Below are positions 44,075 to 53,477 of a stretch of DNA of 64,000 bases, in pieces. The stretch is taken from the NCBI RefSeq assembly GCF_937425535.1, contig NZ_OW485601.1:4881501-4945500 (forward strand). Direction: 5' to 3'. Made by a program: the position numbers and the translations under genes. The notes under the pieces were generated by a model. It saw only the letters and a list, made by a program, of their open reading frames with translations, did no database searches and was not told the origin of the DNA. Origin of the DNA: Rhodovastum atsumiense (GTDB lineage Bacteria; Pseudomonadota; Alphaproteobacteria; Acetobacterales; Acetobacteraceae). Position 1 is the first letter of the stretch; each line of letters starts with the position of its first letter.

Positions 44075-45250
44075 ATGCGCGATCTCTCCCGCTGCGTCCA
44101 CCATCCCGCCGTCTCCCAGGAGGGGTTCGCCAGCCTGGCGGTGCCGACCTGCCGGGCCTCGACCATCGTCTTCCCCGATGCCGAGGCCTACGCCAACCGC
44201 AAATACCGTGGTCCCGACGGCTACAGCTACGGCCTGCACGGCACGCCGACAACGCGTACGCTGGAAGCGCAGCTCTCGGCCCTCCACGGGGCGGAGCGCA
44301 CCGTGCTGCTGCCTTCGGGCCAGGCGGCGATCACCGTGGTGCTGCTCTCCGTGCTGCTGCCCGGCGACAGGGTGCTGATTCCCGACACCGCCTATCCGCC
44401 GGTGCGTGGCTTCTGCCAGAACTACCTCCGCCCGCGCGGCATCGACTTCGCCGCCTATGACCCGATGATCGGCGCCGGGATCGCCAGGCTGATGACCCCG
44501 CGGACGAAGCTGGTCTGGTTGGAATCCCCCGGCTCCACCACCATGGAGGTGCAGGATTTCCGCGCCATCGCCACCGCCGCCCACGCAGGTGGCGCGCTGG
44601 TCGGCTGCGACAACACCTGGGCCACGCCGCTGCTGTTCAAGCCGCTCGACCACGGCGCCGACTTCGCCATGGAGGCGCTGACCAAGTATGTCGGCGGCCA
44701 TTCGGACCTGCTGCTCGGCTCGGTCAGCGTGCGCGACCTGGGGCTGCGGCAGACGCTGAAGGACACGATGCGCATGCTCGGCATCGGCATCTCGCCGGAC
44801 GAGGCGGCGCTGGCACTGCGCGGGCTGGAGACGATGGGGGTACGGCTCGCGCATGTCGGGCGGGTCGCGCTCGATTTCGCGCGCCGCCTGGAAGCCTTTC
44901 CGGCAGCGCGCCGGGTGCTGCATCCGGCGCTGCCCGCCTGTCCCGGCCACGCAGTCTGGTCGCGCGACTTCAAGGGCGCGAGCGGCGTGTTCAGCGTCGT
45001 GCTGCCGCCCGAGGTGGAGCCGGTGCTCGGCCCGGCGCTCTCCGCCATGCGCCTGTTCGCGATCGGCGCCTCCTGGGGCGGCACGCGCAGCCTGGTCGCG
45101 CCGATGACGGTGGCCGCCGACCGCAGCGCCGTGCCTTGGACCGAGGCAGGCACCATCCTGCGCCTCAGCATCGGGCTTGAGGACCCGGACGAGCTCTGGG
45201 ACGACCTGGCTACGCTGTTCGAGGCCCTGGGCGCCGCGCTGCCCGGCTGA
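44075..45250 (+). CDS. metC: Cystathionine beta-lyase-like PLP enzyme
   Basis: 391 residues from ATG 44075; ATG 43991 would add an unlikely 28-residue extension. Cys/Met-metabolism PLP family: YSYGLHGTPTTRTLEAQLSALHG, LLPSGQAAI, LESPGSTTMEVQD, CDNTWATPLLFKPLDHGADFAMEALTKYVGGHSDLLLG (PLP Lys in LTKYVGGHSD). The pattern is closest to MetC, which cleaves cystathionine to homocysteine, or related C-S lyases. It lies in an apparent operon with a periplasmic binding protein and a LysR regulator, so it may act on an imported sulfur compound (inference). Confidence 0.85.
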   Translation: MRDLSRCVHHPAVSQEGFASLAVPTCRASTIVFPDAEAYANRKYRGPDGYSYGLHGTPTTRTLEAQLSALHGAERTVLLPSGQAAITVVLLSVLLPGDRVLIPDTAYPPVRGFCQNYLRPRGIDFAAYDPMIGAGIARLMTPRTKLVWLESPGSTTMEVQDFRAIATAAHAGGALVGCDNTWATPLLFKPLDHGADFAMEALTKYVGGHSDLLLGSVSVRDLGLRQTLKDTMRMLGIGISPDEAALALRGLETMGVRLAHVGRVALDFARRLEAFPAARRVLHPALPACPGHAVWSRDFKGASGVFSVVLPPEVEPVLGPALSAMRLFAIGASWGGTRSLVAPMTVAADRSAVPWTEAGTILRLSIGLEDPDELWDDLATLFEALGAALPG

Positions 45251-45299
45251 TCGGCCGGGCCGTTCCTCACTCTCTGTGAACGAAGGAAGGGAAGCGACC

Positions 45300-46328
45300 A
45301 TGTCCGGTCCGTTCCGCTGCCTCGCCATGCTCACCCTGCTGGCGTCCCTCGCCGTATCCCCCGCCCACGCCGAAGGTTCCGGCTCGCCCACGCTGGATGC
45401 CGTGCGGGCGAGGGGGGAACTGCTCTGCGGCGTCTCCGGCACCACCCCGGGCTTCTCCTTTCCCGACAGCCGCGGCGTCATCCGCGGCGGCGATGCCGAT
45501 ATCTGCCGCGCGGTCGCAGCGGCGGCGCTCGGTGACGCCAACCGGGTGCGGTTCGTGCTGTTAACCTCCGTCAACCGCTTCGTGGCGCTGCAATCGGGGG
45601 AGGTGGACCTGCTGGCGCGCACCGTCTCCTGGACGCTCGGGCGGGAAGCGAGCCTGGGGCTGCTGTTCGGCAACGTCAATTTCTATGACGGCACCGGCTT
45701 CATGGTGAAGGCCGCCGCCGGCGTGACATCGGTGAAGGAGCTGAACGGTGCCACCATATGCGTGCTGCCGGGCACCAGCACGGAGCTGGTGCTGGCCGAC
45801 TGGTTCCGCCTGCAGAAGATGAGCTTCACCCCGGTGCTGATCGACAGCACCAACGAACTGCGCGCCGCCTTCATGGCGGGGCGGTGCGACGCCTATGCCA
45901 CCGACACCTCCTCGCTCGCCGGCTTCCGCCATTCCCTCGGCGACAAGCGCGGCAACGTCACGCTGCTGCCGGAGACCATCAGCAAGGAGCCGCTGGCGCC
46001 GGCGGTGCGCAAGGGCGACGACAAATGGTTCGACCTGCTGCGCTGGACCCAGTTCGCCATGCTCGCCGCCGAGGAATTCGGCATCACCAGCGCCAACGTG
46101 GACGGGTTCCAGGCCAGCACCAACCCCGATATCCGGCGCCTGCTCGGCCTCGACGGCGAGCTCGGCCGCGCGCTCGGCGTCGACCGGAGATGGGCCTACG
46201 CGGTCATCCGCCAGGTCGGCAACGCCGCAGAGGTCTGGGACCGCAACTTCGCTCCGCTCGGCCTCGCGCGCGGCCGTAACGCGTTGTCCGACCAGGGCGG
46301 GCTGGGCTACGCTCCACCGCTGCGCTGA
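45300..46328 (+). CDS. Amino-acid ABC transporter substrate-binding protein (AapJ/BztA-like)
   Basis: 342 residues with a signal peptide (MSGPFRCLAMLTLLASLAVSPAHA). Typical general L-amino-acid binding blocks: LDAVRARGELLCGVSGTTPGFSFPDSRG, GGDADICRAVAAAALGD, VDLLARTVSWTLGREA, DGTGFMV, CVLPGTSTELVLADWFR, RCDAYATDTSSLA and WFDLLRWTQFAMLAAEEFGI. No permease or ATPase is adjacent, so it either shares a transporter encoded elsewhere or scavenges for the MetC-like enzyme. 49 bp after metC. Confidence 0.88.
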   Translation: MSGPFRCLAMLTLLASLAVSPAHAEGSGSPTLDAVRARGELLCGVSGTTPGFSFPDSRGVIRGGDADICRAVAAAALGDANRVRFVLLTSVNRFVALQSGEVDLLARTVSWTLGREASLGLLFGNVNFYDGTGFMVKAAAGVTSVKELNGATICVLPGTSTELVLADWFRLQKMSFTPVLIDSTNELRAAFMAGRCDAYATDTSSLAGFRHSLGDKRGNVTLLPETISKEPLAPAVRKGDDKWFDLLRWTQFAMLAAEEFGITSANVDGFQASTNPDIRRLLGLDGELGRALGVDRRWAYAVIRQVGNAAEVWDRNFAPLGLARGRNALSDQGGLGYAPPLR

Positions 46329-46345
46329 GCGGTCCCCGCGCGCGG

Positions 46346-47269
46346 ATGGCCGCGGCAACCGATCGAGGCAGGGTGGCCCTTACTTTCCGTCAGCTCGAAG
46401 CCTTCCACGCCATCATGACCAGCGGCTCCGCTTCCCGCGCGGCGGAGCTGCTGCAGGTCAGCCAGCCCGCCGTCAGTCGCGCGCTCGCGGATCTCGAGCA
46501 GGAAGTCGGGTTCGCCCTGTTCGACCGGGTGCGCGGACGGCTGGTGCCGACGCCGGAAGGGCAGATGTTCTTCACCGATGTCGGCGCCAATTTCGCCGGG
46601 CTCGACCGGCTGCGGGCGGCGGCGGCGCGCATCCGTGATTTCGGCTCCGGCACGATCCGCGTCGCCAGCCTCGCCGCCCTCGGCTCCACCCTGGTGCCCC
46701 GGGCCATCCGCCGCTTCCGCGACGCCCATCCCGGCATCGCCATCACCCTGCACATTGCCTCCTCCGCCATCGTCCGCGACCTGGTGGTCAGCGGCCAGTT
46801 CGACATCGGCCTGGCCGCGGACGAGGTGGACCGGTTCGGCGTCGATCACCGCGCCTTCGGCAGCTTCCGCGCGGTCTGCGCGCTGCCGCCGGGACACGAA
46901 CTGGCGCGGCGCAAAGTGATCGAGGCGAAGGATCTGCACGGCCGGCCCTTCGTCGCGCTCGCCCCGGAAGACCGGGCACGGGCGCGCATGAACCGGGCCT
47001 TCGAGGACGCGGGCGTGCGTCCCGATATCGTCGTGGAGACACCCAATTCGGCCACCGTCTGCGCCCTGGCGCTGGAAGGGGTGGGGATCGGGCTGGTCAA
47101 TCCCATGGCGACCGATGGCTTCGCCGAGCGCGGGCTGGTGTTCCGGCCCTTCGAGCCGGCCATCGACTTCAAGGCCCTGTTGCTGTTCCGACCCGATACG
47201 CAGCGAGCCATCCTGGTGAAGGCGTTTACCGCGGCACTGTTGCGGGCACGGTTTCGGCCGACCAACTGA
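46346..47269 (+). CDS. LysR-family transcriptional regulator
   Basis: 307 residues. N-terminal winged helix-turn-helix (FRQLEAFHAIMTSGSASRAAELLQVSQPAVSRALADLEQEVGFALFDRV) and the periplasmic-fold effector domain from ~95 (IRVASLAALGSTLVPRAIRRF). 17 bp after the binding protein on the same strand. LysR genes usually lie divergently; here co-transcription suggests autoregulated control of the metC-binding protein operon. A later start (LTFRQLEAF) is possible. Confidence 0.9.
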   Translation: MAAATDRGRVALTFRQLEAFHAIMTSGSASRAAELLQVSQPAVSRALADLEQEVGFALFDRVRGRLVPTPEGQMFFTDVGANFAGLDRLRAAAARIRDFGSGTIRVASLAALGSTLVPRAIRRFRDAHPGIAITLHIASSAIVRDLVVSGQFDIGLAADEVDRFGVDHRAFGSFRAVCALPPGHELARRKVIEAKDLHGRPFVALAPEDRARARMNRAFEDAGVRPDIVVETPNSATVCALALEGVGIGLVNPMATDGFAERGLVFRPFEPAIDFKALLLFRPDTQRAILVKAFTAALLRARFRPTN

Positions 47270-47276
47270 CCGTTGC

Positions 47277-47448
47277 TTGGGGCGTTGCCCCAAACCCTAC
47301 GTCGTGCGAATGCGCGCCTGCGCGCGACGAGGCTCCGCCTCCTGGACCTCCGCCAAGGGCGAAGCCCTTGGATCCCATTCTGTGCCGCGCAGCGCGAATG
47401 GGGTGCAGGGGCCGTGTGGCCCCTGCCGGGTCGAGGGCGGAGCCCTCG
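47277..47448 (+). repeat. Cluster of four intergenic palindromes
   Basis: TTGGGGC-GTT-GCCCCAA (47277-47293), CCAAGGGC-GAA-GCCCTTGG (47353-47371), CAGGGGCC-GTGT-GGCCCCTG (47406-47425) and CGAGGGC-GGA-GCCCTCG (47432-47448), the last followed by CCTTTT. All stems are perfect. The arrangement resembles dispersed intergenic palindromic units (REP-like) of Acetobacteraceae. The final hairpin may terminate the metC-lysR transcript. Confidence 0.75.
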
Positions 47449-47599
47449 CCTTTTAATCAAGTGGAGCCGACCGGGGCTGCAAGGCGTGGCCCAGTTCCAT
47501 GAAATACGTCTCAGGAGATTCGATTCATTGTCAAATATAAATTAATTTATTGTTGTGTTTCTGTTTAGTGAAATCTATTTTGAGTGTGAACTGTAATGC

Positions 47600-50368
47600 G
47601 TGGCTTGTTGCATGCATCGCTTACGGGCCTTTTGCGGGGCAAGATGGAAACTGCGGCGCAGGGGATATCTGGGCCAGCGGCTCCTGCTGCCGGCTGCCCT
47701 GCTGCTTGCCCTGGGGGCGGCGCTGATCATGTTCCTGTGGCTGGCCCATCAGCGTGAGCGCGCGGTGGTCGAGGCGACGCGGGAATTGCGGAACCTGTCT
47801 GTCGTCCTCGCCAGCCATACCGCGAACAGCTTCAGCAATCATACGATCCTGCAGGAGGGCATCATCAAGTGGCTGGCCTCGGAAGGCATCCTGACCAGTC
47901 CGGCCAGCTTCGCGGAGCGTGTTTCCGGCTACGACGTTCACAGGGAACTGCGCGCCCGGGTCGCGGCCATGCCCCAGATCAACGTTCTCTCGGTCCTTGA
48001 TCCGGAGGGGTTGCTGCTGATGCGCTCCGCCGCCTGGCCGGTGCAAGGGGCGCGCTTTCCGGAAGCGGTGGCCCTGAAGGTGATGCGGGCCGATCCCGCG
48101 CTGCAGACCTTCATCAGCGGACCGAGCAAGTCGCCCGCGACCGGGGAATGGATCTTCTACATCTCGACCCGGCTGCGGGCGGCGGACGGAACGTTCCTTG
48201 GCATCCTCAGCGCCTCGGTCAAGCATCGGGCCTTCGAGGCATTCTACGAGAACATCGAACTTGGCGACGGCGGTGCGGTGGCGCTGTTGAAGGATGACGG
48301 CATCCTCATCCTGCGCCATCCCAGAATAGAGTCGGCCATCGGCAAGGTTGTTCCGAACGTGCTGCCGGTCGGCGGCCTGCGCGCCGGTGACAGCGAGGTT
48401 TTCATCGACCAGAGCCCGTTGGACCAGCAGATGCGGCTCATCGCCCGCAGCCCGGTCCCGAACGTCCCCATCTCCATCTCGGTCTCCCGCCGGACAGATG
48501 CGGTGCTGGCCGAATGGCGTGCGCAGCGGCGCACCGCGCTGGTCGTGCTCGCCGTGCTGGAGCCGGTGCTGCTGGGGGCGGCCTTCCTGGCCCGGCGCCA
48601 ATTGCGGCAGCGTTCCCTGATCGCGGCTGCGGTCGCGGCGCGGAAGGCGGCCGAGGCGGAGGCGGCGCTGGCGGAGGAGCGGCGGCAGAAGCAGGCGCAG
48701 TTCGCCGCCGCCGTCGGCAGCATGACCCAGGGCCTGTGCATGTTCGCCGCCGACCGCCGCCTGGTCGTCGCCAACCGGAGCTTCGCCGGGATGTTCGACG
48801 TGCCGCCGGACTGCCTGGTGCCGGGCATTGCCTTCGAGGCGATGCTGGACCGGCAGGCCGAGGCCGGACGGCTCAGCCACGCCGAGGCCGAGGCCATCAA
48901 GGCGCGCACCCTGGCGTTGCACGGCGCGGGCGAGGTGTCGTCCGTGATCCGCGAGCTGCCGGACGGGCGGAGCATCTCCGAATGCTTCACGCCGACCGCG
49001 GACGGGGGCTGGCTGGTCACCTTTGAGGACGTGACCGAGCGGCGGGCGGCGGAGGCGAAGATCATCCACCTTGCCCATCACGACGCGCTCACCAACCTGC
49101 CCAACCGTGCCTTGTTCCGGATCAAGCTCGACGAAGCCATCGCCCGGGCCCGGCGTGGCCATGGCTTCGCCTTGCTCTACCTCGACCTTGACCGCTTCAA
49201 GGAGGTCAACGACACGCTGGGCCATCCGGCCGGCGACCTGCTGCTGCGCCAGGTGACGGAGCGGCTGCAGGCGGCGGTGCGCGACACCGACACCATTGCT
49301 CGCCTCGGCGGCGACGAGTTCGCCATCATCGAGGACCAGGTGCGGGCCCCGCAGGACGCGACGGCCCTGGCGCAGCGGCTGGTGGAGTCGGTGGCGGCGC
49401 CCTATGAGCTGGAAGGCCATCACGTGGTCATCGGCACCTCGATCGGCATCGCGATCGCGTCGCCCGACGGGGCGGTAGCGGAGCAACTGATGAAATCGGC
49501 CGACATGGCGCTCTACCGGGCCAAGGGCGACGGCCGCAATTGCTTCCGCTTCTTCGAGCCGGAGATGGACGCGAGGATGCAGTTGCGGCGGGGGCTGGAG
49601 AGCGACCTGCGGCGGGCGTTGGCGGTGGGGGAATTCGAGCTGTTCTACCAGCCGATCCTCGATGTCGGCAGTCGCAGCGTGACCAGCTTCGAGGCGCTGC
49701 TGCGCTGGCGCCATCCGGAGCGTGGGCTGATGCCGCCTGACCGCTTCATTCCGCTGGCCGAGGAGACCGGGCTGATCGTGCCGATCGGGGAGTGGGTACT
49801 GCGGGCGGCCTGCGCCGAGGCGATGCGCTGGCCGGAGCGGCTGCATGTGGCGGTGAACCTGTCGCCGGCGCAGTTCGCCAGAAGCGGTCTGCTGGAGGCG
49901 ATCACCGGGGCGCTGGCGGCCTCGGGGCTGGCCCCGCACCGGCTGGAGCTTGAGATCACCGAGCGGGTGATGCTGAAGGATTCAGAGGCGACGCTCGCGA
50001 TGCTGCACCGGCTGAAGGCGATCGGGGTGCGGCTGGCGATGGACGATTTCGGCACCGGCTATTCCAGCCTGAGCTATCTGCAGCGCTTCCCCTTCGACAA
50101 GGTGAAGATCGACCGCAGCTTCATCCGCAACCTCGGCCAGACCCGGGCGAGCGGGGCGATCGTCGGCGCGGTGGTGGATCTTTGTGCCGGACTGGAAATG
50201 GGGGCGACCGCGGAGGGCGTGGAGACAGAGGAGCAGCTCGAGGAACTCACCGCCAGGGGGTGCCGTGAGGTCCAGGGCTTTCTCTTCAGCCGGCCTTGTC
50301 CCGCCTCCGGGATCCCGGCCCTGCTTCACCGTCTCCGGGTTGGGGCCGGGCAGACCGACGCGGACTGA
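47600..50368 (+). CDS. Membrane GGDEF-EAL c-di-GMP regulator with dCache sensor
   Basis: 922 residues from GTG 47600; ATG 47612 is equally plausible. Two membrane spans (~28-50 and ~310-330) flank a periplasmic dCache-like sensor (INVLSVLDPEGLLLMRS, ATGEWIFYISTRLRAADGTFLGILSASV). A cytoplasmic PAS-like domain follows (~375-485). The GGDEF domain has DLDRFKEVNDTLGHPAGD and the intact GGDEF signature. The EAL domain has EALLRWRHPERG, DDFGTGYSSLSYL, KIDRSFI and EGVETEEQ, all needed for c-di-GMP hydrolysis. Either activity may dominate. Monocistronic by its surroundings. Confidence 0.92.
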   Translation: MACCMHRLRAFCGARWKLRRRGYLGQRLLLPAALLLALGAALIMFLWLAHQRERAVVEATRELRNLSVVLASHTANSFSNHTILQEGIIKWLASEGILTSPASFAERVSGYDVHRELRARVAAMPQINVLSVLDPEGLLLMRSAAWPVQGARFPEAVALKVMRADPALQTFISGPSKSPATGEWIFYISTRLRAADGTFLGILSASVKHRAFEAFYENIELGDGGAVALLKDDGILILRHPRIESAIGKVVPNVLPVGGLRAGDSEVFIDQSPLDQQMRLIARSPVPNVPISISVSRRTDAVLAEWRAQRRTALVVLAVLEPVLLGAAFLARRQLRQRSLIAAAVAARKAAEAEAALAEERRQKQAQFAAAVGSMTQGLCMFAADRRLVVANRSFAGMFDVPPDCLVPGIAFEAMLDRQAEAGRLSHAEAEAIKARTLALHGAGEVSSVIRELPDGRSISECFTPTADGGWLVTFEDVTERRAAEAKIIHLAHHDALTNLPNRALFRIKLDEAIARARRGHGFALLYLDLDRFKEVNDTLGHPAGDLLLRQVTERLQAAVRDTDTIARLGGDEFAIIEDQVRAPQDATALAQRLVESVAAPYELEGHHVVIGTSIGIAIASPDGAVAEQLMKSADMALYRAKGDGRNCFRFFEPEMDARMQLRRGLESDLRRALAVGEFELFYQPILDVGSRSVTSFEALLRWRHPERGLMPPDRFIPLAEETGLIVPIGEWVLRAACAEAMRWPERLHVAVNLSPAQFARSGLLEAITGALAASGLAPHRLELEITERVMLKDSEATLAMLHRLKAIGVRLAMDDFGTGYSSLSYLQRFPFDKVKIDRSFIRNLGQTRASGAIVGAVVDLCAGLEMGATAEGVETEEQLEELTARGCREVQGFLFSRPCPASGIPALLHRLRVGAGQTDAD

Positions 50369-50440
50369 AGACCGTTCCGCCGCTGCGCAACGCAGGGTGG
50401 CGCCAACCGCGCAGGAAACGTTGCGCCCAACTGGCGTTTG

Positions 50441-51364
50441 TCAAATGAATGCCGGCACCTCCAGGTCCGCGCGCCGCGGCATCCCCCCCTGCGCCCCCGG
50501 CGCGAGGCAGGCCAGAGCCGCCCCCCGGCAGGCCCGTTCCAGGCTTTCCGGCAGCGAACGCCCCTCGTCCAGCCCGACGGTGAGGATGCCGACGAAGGTA
50601 TCGCCGGCCCCCGTGGTGTCCACCGGATGGATTGCCGGCGCCGCGGCCTGCACCAGCTCGCCTTCCGGTGTGAACGCGACGGCTCCCTTGGCCCCTGCGG
50701 TGATGATGCAGACCGTGCTGCCGAACCGGGCGAGGAAGCCGCCGCAGGCGCTCCACCCGGTCGACGGGCCGCCGATGATCGAGGCGGCGGCGACCGCCTC
50801 GTGCTCGTTGGCGATGAAGACGTCGCTCACCGCGAGCACCTCGCGCAGCAGGCTGGTGGTCAGGTCCGGCGGCACCGGGGCGAGGTTCCAGACCACGCGC
50901 CCGCCCGCGTCCCGCACGCGGCGGGCCAGCGCGAGTGCCTCGGTCGTGGGCACCTCCATCTGCAGCACCAGCACGGTGTCGGCGGTGATGGCCGCATCCG
51001 GCACCAGCGCCGCCGTCGCCGCGCCGTTGGCGCCGCTGGCGACCGTGATCGCGTTCTCTCCCTGCGCATCCACGGTGATGAAGGCACAGCCGGTGGGTTC
51101 GACCCCGACCGCGACCAGCGAGACGTCCACGCCGTTGGCCTGCAGGTTGTCGCGGGCCACGCGGCCGAGCCCGTCGGCTCCGACCCGTCCCGCCATGGCG
51201 ACGCGGCCGGGGGTGGCGACGCGCGCGGCGGCGACGGCCTGGTTGGCCCCCTTGCCGCCGCAGAGCGTCGCGTAGCCCGGCGCCAGGGCCGTTTCTCCGG
51301 CGTGCGGGATCGCGGCCACCCGCGCCACCAGGTCCATGTTGATCGAGCCGAAGACCAGGATCAT
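50441..51364 (-). CDS. rbsK: Ribokinase / PfkB-family sugar kinase
   Basis: 307 residues. Substrate motif GSINMDLV with GGKGANQAVAAARV, and PfkB signature with catalytic Asp DTTGAGDTFVG. The order matches ribokinases (ATP-dependent phosphorylation at the 5-OH of ribose or a related sugar). The start MILVFGS lies 2 bp after rpiB, so it is the last gene of the operon. The true substrate may be another pentose or tetrose, given the neighbouring dehydrogenase. Confidence 0.88.
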   Translation of the reverse strand: MILVFGSINMDLVARVAAIPHAGETALAPGYATLCGGKGANQAVAAARVATPGRVAMAGRVGADGLGRVARDNLQANGVDVSLVAVGVEPTGCAFITVDAQGENAITVASGANGAATAALVPDAAITADTVLVLQMEVPTTEALALARRVRDAGGRVVWNLAPVPPDLTTSLLREVLAVSDVFIANEHEAVAAASIIGGPSTGWSACGGFLARFGSTVCIITAGAKGAVAFTPEGELVQAAAPAIHPVDTTGAGDTFVGILTVGLDEGRSLPESLERACRGAALACLAPGAQGGMPRRADLEVPAFI

Positions 51365-51366
51365 CG

Positions 51367-51819
51367 TTACGCCTGACTCTGCCGGTCCATGTCGTGCAGC
51401 TTGGCGACCCGGCGGCGCATGTCCTCGTCGGTCGAGAACTCGGCGGCCAGGTAGGCGGAGATCAGGTCCCTGGCGAGCCAGGGACCGACGATCTGCGCGC
51501 CGATGCACATGACGTTGACGTCGTCATGTTCCACGCTCTGGTGCGCCGAATGCACGTCGTGGCACACCGCGGCGCGGATGCCCGGCATCTTGTTGGCGGC
51601 GATCGAGGCGCCGACCCCGGTGCCGCAGACCATGATGCCGCGTTCGGCTTCCCCGCCGGTGATCTTGCCCACGAGCGCGCGGGCGATGTCGGGGAAGTCG
51701 ACCGGCCTGTCGTCGTGGGACCCGACATCGATGATCTCGTGGCCGAGCGCGCCCAGATGTTCGATCACCGTCTGCTTCAGGATCCAGCCCGCGTGGTCCG
51801 ATCCGATCACGAGACGCAT
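51367..51819 (-). CDS. rpiB: Ribose-5-phosphate isomerase B family
   Basis: 150 residues from MRLVIGSDHAGWILKQ. RpiB/LacAB features: SDHAG, active-site Cys in GIMVCGTGVGASIAANK, and HDVHSAHQSVEHDDVNVMCIGA. Isomerises ribose-5-P to ribulose-5-P or, in relatives, other aldose/ketose phosphates such as erythrose-4-P derivatives. Tightly spaced between the binding-protein gene and the kinase, supporting a sugar(-acid) catabolic role. Confidence 0.9.
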   Translation of the reverse strand: MRLVIGSDHAGWILKQTVIEHLGALGHEIIDVGSHDDRPVDFPDIARALVGKITGGEAERGIMVCGTGVGASIAANKMPGIRAAVCHDVHSAHQSVEHDDVNVMCIGAQIVGPWLARDLISAYLAAEFSTDEDMRRRVAKLHDMDRQSQA

Positions 51820-51854
51820 TCCGTCAGGTTCCTTCCGTTGTCGCGGGCCGAGGG

Positions 51855-52649
51855 TCAGCCGCGCATCGCTGCCGGCAGCTCGCTGCCATGGAATTTCTTG
51901 TAGATGGCATTGAGCTTGCCGTTCTTGAGATTGGTGGCGATCCACGCATCCAGCTTCTCGCGCAGTTGCGGCTCGCCTTTGCGCAGGCCGATGGCGAGGT
52001 CGAAGGTGGTGATCAGCACCTTCGGCTCGAAGGGCCGCGCCGGGTTCTTCACGCCGATCTGATTGACGATCGTTGCGGATGTTGCAACGAAATCGGCCTG
52101 GCCGGTGACGGCGGCGGTCACCATGGTCGCGTCGTCGTCGTAGCGGGCGATGCGCAGGTCGCGGTCCTTCATGTTGGTCAGCGTGGTGTCCTGCGTGGTG
52201 CCGCGCGAGACGGCGATGGTCTTGCCGCGCAAATCTTCCCAGCTTTTCACCTGCAGCGACTTCAGCCCGCCGACCACCGATTCCAGCGCGGCATAGGCGC
52301 GGGTGAAGTCGATCACCTTGGCGCGCTCGGCCGTCACCGACAGCGTCGAGATGATGATGTCGGCCTTGCCGGTCAGCACGTTGGGGATGCGGGTGGCGCC
52401 GGTGGTCTGGACGAATTCCAGTTGCAGGCCCCAGTCCTGCGCGAGCAGCCGCGCCGTCTCCACGTCCGAGCCGGTGGGCTGCATGCTGGCGTCGATCATG
52501 CCCGAGGGCGGAATGGCGAGGTCGGTGGCGATGCGGATCTTCTTCGCCTTCATGATGTCGTCGTACTGGTCGGCCCGGGCGGGCGTCACGCCGAGGGCGG
52601 CGAAGCCGGCGGTGGCCGCGGCGGCAGTCAGCAGGGAACGTCTGAACAT
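51855..52649 (-). CDS. ABC transporter substrate-binding protein (polar amino acid type)
   Basis: 264 residues with a twin-Arg-free signal peptide (MFRRSLLTAAAATAGFAALGVTPARA). SBP_bac_3 blocks: KKIRIATDLAIPPSGMID, SDVETARLLAQDWGLQLEFVQTTGATRIPNVLTGKADIIISTLSVTAERAKVIDFTRAY, LRGKTIAVSRGTTQD and LRKGEPQLREKLDAWI. The structural class is that of amino-acid transporters, but operon partners point to a sugar or sugar-acid ligand. ATG 52649 is preferred over GTG 52661. Confidence 0.88.
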   Translation of the reverse strand: MFRRSLLTAAAATAGFAALGVTPARADQYDDIMKAKKIRIATDLAIPPSGMIDASMQPTGSDVETARLLAQDWGLQLEFVQTTGATRIPNVLTGKADIIISTLSVTAERAKVIDFTRAYAALESVVGGLKSLQVKSWEDLRGKTIAVSRGTTQDTTLTNMKDRDLRIARYDDDATMVTAAVTGQADFVATSATIVNQIGVKNPARPFEPKVLITTFDLAIGLRKGEPQLREKLDAWIATNLKNGKLNAIYKKFHGSELPAAMRG

Positions 52650-52703
52650 GGTCGTTGTCACTCCGGGTCTTGCGTTGTGTGGACGCCGTCCACGGGATGG
52701 GCC

Positions 52704-53477
52704 TTAAAGTCCGTTGCCGAGGAACTGCGCGAGTTCCTCGGTACGGGGGGCGGAGAGGATGCCGGCCGGCCCGGTCTCGTGGGCGCGGCCGGCATGCATG
52801 AACACGATCTGGTCGGCGATGCCGCGCGCGAAGCTCATTTCGTGCGTCACCATCACCATGGTCATGCCGCCGGCGGCGAGCTTCTCGATCACCTTCAGCA
52901 CCTCGCCGGTCAGTTGCGGGTCGAGCGCCGAGGTGACTTCATCGAACAGCATCACCTTGGGCTGCATGGCCAGCGAGCGCGCGATGGCGCCGCGCTGCTG
53001 CTGCCCGCCGGAGAGTTGCTCGGGATAGGATTGCAGCTTGTCCTCGAGCCCGACCTCGGCCACCACGCGCCGCGCGAGCTCCCGCGCCGCCTGGCGCGGC
53101 ATGCGCTTCACCGCGCAGGGGGCGAGGATGATGTTCTCCTCCAGCGTCAGGTGCGGGAACAGGTTGTAGCTCTGGAACACGATGCCGACATCCTGCCGCA
53201 GTGCCCGCAGGTCGAGGCCGGGGGCGTCGACGCGGTGGCCGCAGACGGTGATCTCGCCGCTGTCGATCGTCTCGAAGCGGTCGATGCAGCGCAGCGCGGT
53301 GCTCTTGCCCGATCCGCTGCGCCCGATCAGCGCGACCACCTGGCCGCGGTCGACGGCGAAGCTGACGCCGTTCAGCACCTTCAGCGTGCCGAAGCTCTTG
53401 TGCACGTCCCGCACGCGGACAACTTCGGTGGTGTCGTCCGCCGCCATGATTCCGTCCATGGTTTGCTCCCGCGTCAT
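52704..53477 (-). CDS. ABC transporter ATP-binding protein
   Basis: 257 residues. Walker A GRSGSGKST, signature LSGGQQQRGAIARSLAM, Walker B VMLFDEVTSALDPQ, H-loop VTHEM. GlnQ/HisP type. The start overlaps the permease stop (ATGA). A later start (MDGIMAADDTTEVV) is possible. Powers the two permeases and binding protein of this operon. Confidence 0.92.
   Translation of the reverse strand: MTREQTMDGIMAADDTTEVVRVRDVHKSFGTLKVLNGVSFAVDRGQVVALIGRSGSGKSTALRCIDRFETIDSGEITVCGHRVDAPGLDLRALRQDVGIVFQSYNLFPHLTLEENIILAPCAVKRMPRQAARELARRVVAEVGLEDKLQSYPEQLSGGQQQRGAIARSLAMQPKVMLFDEVTSALDPQLTGEVLKVIEKLAAGGMTMVMVTHEMSFARGIADQIVFMHAGRAHETGPAGILSAPRTEELAQFLGNGL

Noticed and set aside
47621-49939. 772-codon minus-strand open frame
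   Set aside because: Antisense to the well-supported GGDEF-EAL gene; composition typical of a shadow frame.
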